Origin: Ciona intestinalis
Lineage: Eukaryota > Chordata > Ascidiacea > Phlebobranchia > Cionidae
Reading direction: 5' to 3'
Assembly (NCBI RefSeq): GCF_000224145.3
Contig: NC_020166.2
Span: 1,173,111 to 1,237,110, forward strand
DNA: 64,000 bases
Part shown: positions 59,145 through 64,000 of the stretch, piece by piece
Layout: each line of letters begins with the position of its first letter
Numbering within the stretch: the stretch's first letter is position 1
Translations under genes and position numbers: made by a program
The notes under the pieces: model-generated
The model's database searches: none
What the model was told of the DNA's origin: nothing
Seen by the model: the letters and a program-made list of their open reading frames with translations, nothing else

Positions 59145-62100
59145 TGTAAACACGCTGGTTAATCAGATTAGGTTTAATAAAAGTACACCTTAAGCTTAAT
59201 CTACAGAGGGCTACGATCAAATTTAAGAAACTGAAACACTATACAAACTTGATGTACATATGTCAGTCTTATAAAGAATGGTATTACCCAGTCGTTTGGT
59301 TTATAATAAACCATCTTTTCAAAGCTAAAACAGTCACTGAATAAAGCATTTAACTTACGATTCGGTGACAAACAGAAGAGCAACCAACGTACACAAATCA
59401 TAAAACCCTGTTTATGCTTGTCAAACAACCTTTAAGAGTTACGAATGGCTTACACCGTGAGCTAATAACGTTTAATCCGCTACGTCAAACCGATTAGTTA
59501 AATTCTTTTCTGCCAAAAAAGACTTAGTATAAGGTGGTATGTAAATACGTAAGCTACAAATAAATATCATGGTGTCGGTTTTTACAACTGTCTTGCTTAT
59601 GGTATACAAAATTCTCATATTAAAATGGTAAAATTTCTAATACCGAAATACTGTATTTATAAAATTGACCTTATTTAGAACTGATAACAATGCGCTACAA
59701 AGTAGCTGCTCTTCACTATTACTGTCAGAGTAATGTTGTAGCTGTCGCCTTGTTTGTCGCTACATAAAACATCGTTATCTTAGCCCGCAGCATCGCCTCA
59801 GCACTATACCCCAACCGAAGAAGGTCTATCTTATACGGGATGCGGTTAATTCTAACCTAGCGCAACTATTTATACTCCTTACAATGGATAGTTACACCTA
59901 CGGACATACTAACAGTACGTACGCAAAGAGTATTTTAATTGGCTGCTCTAATTTATTTACATAACACAGTTAAATTGACCGAGCGGTTAAAAAGACAATG
60001 TCCTGATTGTTTTTCAGCAGAACATGCCAAATCGTGTTTAAGTGAAAAACGACGTCACCATTCTCCAGATTCGATACCCCAATTACCACGAATAAAACTC
60101 ACGACTAAAATTTACAGTCACGCAAAGTCCCGATGGATACAAGTCCTGCTATAACGAGCAAATGGTCGCGTAACTGAATACTACAATGGCGAAGCCCGTG
60201 ACGATTTTGCGACTTGTTTTTGTCGATAAGGTGGTTGTTTTACAACGTTGCAACTATGCCATACACTCAGTTGCGCTGACCCTTTATAATTCCGCAAGTT
60301 CTATAGTGTACCTGTCACAGCAGTTTACACGCAAGAACTTACTATAGAAATCTTTAGTACAGGTCACTGACATTGCTAAAATATAATAAATTCTTATATA
60401 GGTTTCATGTGTCTCTATTATTGGTAAAACGTTACGAAATTCCCCTATAGTATAATTAACACATGTTTTGAAAACACGTTATACAATGCGGAAGAAAAAT
60501 AATTTTTGCATTTATGATTCAGATTACTGTATACTTTAAAACAAACAGTGATTGATGAGCTTAATTGTTTTTAATGAAATCGAGATGTTAATACAAATTC
60601 CCAACAAATCAATTTAATATACGAACACAATAACAGGGTTTCCATTACGTAAAAGTGGTACAGTCTGTTATTTCCGGCGGTTATCCCCTTTTTATTCTCT
60701 GAAAATTGTAACCGGTCACAGCAATTCCACCAACGTTTGGTATGCAGCAAACCAGCGTCAATTCTGACTAAAGGACAGTTGATTAACTGCGTTTGATGAA
60801 TTAACTATATCCGTATTGTGGATATTCGGTTTGATAAGGTCAGATCGTGTGCAGATTAGACTATATTTGAGTCAGGCCACAGGGCGTTACCCTTTAAAGA
60901 GCAATAAAACGTGTATAATTCAATTGTTTATTTGGCTAAGAAAGTTATAGCATGGCGTTCTGTACTCGTGACCTGGAAACATACCAAGAGAGCTGCATAT
61001 AATATATCATATAAAATGCTTGGCGATCGTTAGAGACGAACAATGGGCACGGAATTGGTAGCAAATAGATATATATCATATAATAACTACATATCATATT
61101 TCATTATAACATGCTATCTGTATTGATTTTTCTAAACACCTAAATTAAACTGTGAACGACTAATTAACCGCAGCGGTGTGGTCGATAAGGATATACGGCT
61201 ATTGCTGTAATATAATGGGACACGCTTTCTTAGCAGGGTGGGACCAGGTTAGCACATTTACAATCGATCAGAACATATTACATGTATGGCGTTCAATAGA
61301 GAAATATTTTAATTGGCTTTGACAAATATAGGTCCTATACCAGGCACGCTCAGCTCGCAGTTGTATTAATTATTCAGTGGCGCGCCTTGGTTGTAGGTAT
61401 TCATCTAAAACCATTCAAAAGATTTACAATTTATACTTGAGAAAGTATTGTATGTACGGATTTGAAGATATGTAAAAGGAAAAGTAATTAAAGACGAGCA
61501 TATTTGAATTTATAATCCGCAGTTGCAACAATTGAAGTTTTATTGATTCTTTTCTTCAAAGGAAGAGGGATTTTGCTTATAAGCAAGTAGCAGAAAGGGA
61601 AATGCAGGTCCTGATACACATCATGTGGTATTGGGGGAGGCTACCAATATTGCTCACAAAGTATCGAAAAATGGTTCAGCACGAAGTAATATAGACAAGT
61701 CACAAGTATCAAGGTTGAGAGTTATTATTGTACAACTGTAACAACGTGTTTCACTATTCGTAACTGGGCACACGGATTTTAGAGTATAATAAAGTCAGAT
61801 TTAATTACAATGTGAATACTGTGGTATGCATTAAAAGTAGGTTAGCTGTTTATATATGGGGTTAGTAACTTTTAAAGTTTTACGCGTTTATGTCACTATA
61901 GGTTTACTATTTACATTTATGTATGCAATGTGTGGCGAAGTAATTAATTGGGTTTCTCTCGCACACGTATATTATATTATGTTGTAACGACCTTCTGTTT
62001 GCTGCTTGGTTGTATTCCCAGGTGGGCAGTTCGAATGCCAATCAATATTTAATGATTGTTTATTTTTCGTCAAGAGTTAAAAAGGGAATAAGATGATTGT

Positions 62101-62334
62101 AAGATTTGCATTTTATTAGAAATTATGACTAATAGCACGGTGGTTTAATATTTTTAATAGAAGTTGTTACACACCACCGTATTTAAATGTCCATCCTTAA
62201 AATGTTTATTTCACAATGCTAACTTGAAGGTTAGGTTTACAAAATATAATCACTAACAAGCCAAGACACAAAGCTTTCAAAAGATCTGTTACAACTCAAT
62301 AGATACGATTCGACAACAGGCTTGAAATAAGTCC
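59145..62334. other. intergenic, no gene seen
   Basis: AT-rich sequence between divergent SPR and Rab-like genes. The open frame at 59939-60154 lacks an ATG start and any motif. Near 61740-61800 a SINE-like CGTAACTGGGCACACGG fragment occurs. A B-box-like CAGTTCGAATGCC lies at about 62026. Confidence 0.45.
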
Positions 62335-62410
62335 CTGTGGTACGGTGACGTCATCGCAGCAGCTTTGCGGCGACGTTTCAGTATTGACTTTTTGGATGCG
62401 GAGGGCGGGT
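62335..62410 (+). promoter_or_regulatory. probable promoter of the Rab-like gene
   Basis: GGTGACGTCATCG (a perfect CRE) in a short CpG-rich patch (GCTTTGCGGCGACG, GCGGAGGGCGGG) some 240-300 bp upstream of the first plausible coding exon. The AT-rich surroundings make the patch stand out. Confidence 0.45.
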
Positions 62411-62634
62411 AAGGTCGCGCTACGAGTACGGATTAAACGGTTACGTGTAGCCTAATAGTGTTATGTTACTGTGCAGTTAGAGGGTGCTGGCTTTTGGACA
62501 TAGATAGAAAAGACACTGCTTTTAAGACAGGGACTAAATTTGAACGTTTTAAATTTGAATATATTAAACCGATAAGTGTAACTGTGTTTACTGTAAAGTT
62601 AAATTGTATAGGCTTTGGACGTGTTAACGTGAAT

Positions 62635-64000
62635 ATGAGACACACTGCGTATAAAGACGGGTATTAAACCTGTTTTAAATTTTAACAGATTTGTTACTAC
62701 ATTATTGCTAATTGATTTTGGTTGTATTTGAAGTGAGGTTGGTGGATTTAATAAGTACCAAAGCTTTTAAAGATGTCGTCTCCGGAAGGCTGGAAAGTGT
62801 CACTGAAAACGGTAGCAACCATAACGGTAACACCAGCAATATAGATATTGGTTCAACATGCGGTGCCACAACAACATATGCAACGGGTGAAGGTGGAGGT
62901 TTACGTCAGAGGCGAACATCTGAACATAAAAAGACAGAAACAACAAGACAAAGAAAGAACTCCCCACAAAAGGCAAAAGGGTAATATACTATAGGTTGAG
63001 TTAAGATGACCCATGTTATTATTTTATTTTATCGTCCTATGATAGTAAACAAATAATATTTACGGATTTATTTGATCATATTCTAACGAATCCAAAAGAG
63101 CATTTAAAGCACTTATAATCAAGTATATATTTATGTTTACAAAGCTGGGCAGATTAGCAATCTCGTATAAGAGATACCGGTTTTCATTGAGCTTCAAAAT
63201 TTTACGTTTAATAACCAGAACAGGCAATGTAGTTTGATTCGTGTTATATATATAATCATCTAATGAAAAGATGGGCAGTGGTGCCTGGTACTATATATAT
63301 TAGGTGCAACCAAGTCAGGAACAATTAGGTTTCATTTTTGTTGTTTAAGACTTTCAAGGTTTTATTTCTGTTGTTTGAGACTTTCAAAGTCGAATTAATT
63401 TTAAGTTTTAAACTGTCGGAATGTGGTTCAATTATCTGATTAAATATAAACTTAAGAATGAAAATTACGAGATGTCAGTTTCCAGATGTCCCAATATTAG
63501 AAGCCAAGTTTAGTTTTCAATATTTTTTGTTCTTATCCAATTTATTCAAACATAAACGCATAGTTCTGTAATCATAACGTGTGGGTAACACGACTTTACA
63601 ACCAAGAGCATTTTTGGCTTGATGTCGTTACTGTTATGAGCGCGTATGTCAATTTTGGACAAGACACCTAGCGGTAATTGCTCCAGCCAGGTATAGCCCC
63701 CTACATGGGCTTTCCAAAATATCAACCATTAAAAAATTCCCAATCAAGCAAGCACTCGCAAAGTTACATACCTGGTAACTTGTTAGCGAACATGGGGCGT
63801 ATGAAACAGGACACATATGGTATAAAGTCGTTGCCCCGCCACTTAAAGATAAACAAGATAAATGTATTCGTCACTTCACAGAAGCAAAGATGACGGAAGC
63901 TCATCTCCACTGCTCCAACATCCAACTGTTGATCTTAAGTTACAAATGATTCTCATCGGAGACAGGAACGTCGGGAAGACATGTTTCTTGGAGAGATACA
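62635..64000 (+). CDS. Rab12-like small GTPase, 5' part (truncated by window end)
   Basis: Two exons are well supported: one ending at 62980 and one from 63882 to the window edge. They join in phase (AAAGG|A) to a polar, basic N-terminal extension (LRQRRTSEHKK, RQRKNSPQKAKG) followed by DLKLQMILIGDRNVGKTCFL and ERY. LKLQ.I.IG and VGKT are the first strand and P-loop of a Rab; the extension and the KLQ strand look most like Rab12, which regulates endosome/lysosome traffic. ILIGDRNVGKT departs from the usual GSRGVGKT, so another Rab subgroup is possible. The 5' end is unsure: a 26-nt exon 62635-62660 (MRHTAYKDG) joined to an acceptor at 62756 fits in phase but is not proven. The intron 62981-63881 starts in MITE sequence and ends in a SINE. 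Confidence 0.65.
62986..63066 (+). mobile_element. MITE left half, 5 nt past a splice donor
   Basis: TACTATAGGTTGAGTTAAGA, TTATCGTCCTATGATAGTAA and ACAAATAATATTTACGG follow the family arm. The donor of the Rab-like exon is at 62981. Confidence 0.6.
63770..63870 (+). mobile_element. SINE abutting the Rab-like exon acceptor
   Basis: GTAACTTGTTAGCGAACATG, GGCGTATGAAACAGGACACA, GGTATAAAGTCGTTGCCCCG and AAGATAAACAAGATAAATG. Its tail ends about 11 nt before the acceptor AG at 63880-63881. Confidence 0.65.

Overview
The window looks like ascidian (sea squirt) nuclear DNA, most likely Ciona. Genes are split by many introns with GT..AG ends and phases that join cleanly. The proteins are metazoan: a calpain, a BTB-BACK-Kelch protein, an EF-hand rhomboid, an SLC10 carrier, sepiapterin reductase and a Rab GTPase. 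The non-coding DNA is AT-rich and carries two repeat families that fit those described from Ciona: a ~195-bp palindromic MITE with ends reading TAGTAGGGTGGGGGAAGATG, and a short SINE with an ACTCGTAAGC head and an ATTCATTC tail. The species call is an inference; no search could be run.

Layout, left to right. 1-4.7 kb: no gene seen. 5.24-12.04 kb, minus: an 11-exon calpain that ends at the C2-like domain and begins with a myristoylation-type MGNNNSS. 12.04-13.85 kb: divergent intergenic region with CRE-like sites. 13.85-20.14 kb, plus: an 11-exon kelch-like protein. 21.11-24.77 kb, minus: a rhomboid-related protease with an EF-hand. 24.76-26.50 kb: an ~843-bp segment present twice around a 50-N gap, probably two haplotypes placed in tandem; each copy holds a small two-exon reading frame of unknown function. 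27.06-31.65 kb, minus: a complete 9-exon SLC10 carrier. 31.65-38.13 kb: divergent intergenic region. 38.13-40.79 kb, plus: a polytopic, GPCR-shaped membrane protein. 40.8-51.6 kb: a long stretch almost free of MITEs, with one possible signal-peptide exon. 51.73-57.14 kb, plus: a 664-residue Ser/Arg-rich scaffold-like protein with tyrosine motifs. 58.06-59.14 kb, minus: sepiapterin reductase. 62.6-64.0 kb, plus: the 5' part of a Rab12-like GTPase that runs off the window.

The genes form no pathway or operon; they are ordinary neighbours in alternating orientation. The exon models were built by hand by matching splice phases and family motifs. The calpain, kelch, SLC10, scaffold and SPR models close exactly in phase from start to stop. 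The rhomboid lacks its 5' end and may lack a short exon. The last exon of the 7TM gene can be read in two frames. The most unusual feature is how MITEs sit against exon borders: three lie within about 13 nt of a splice donor, one begins 22 nt from an acceptor, and one starts about 20 nt after a stop codon.
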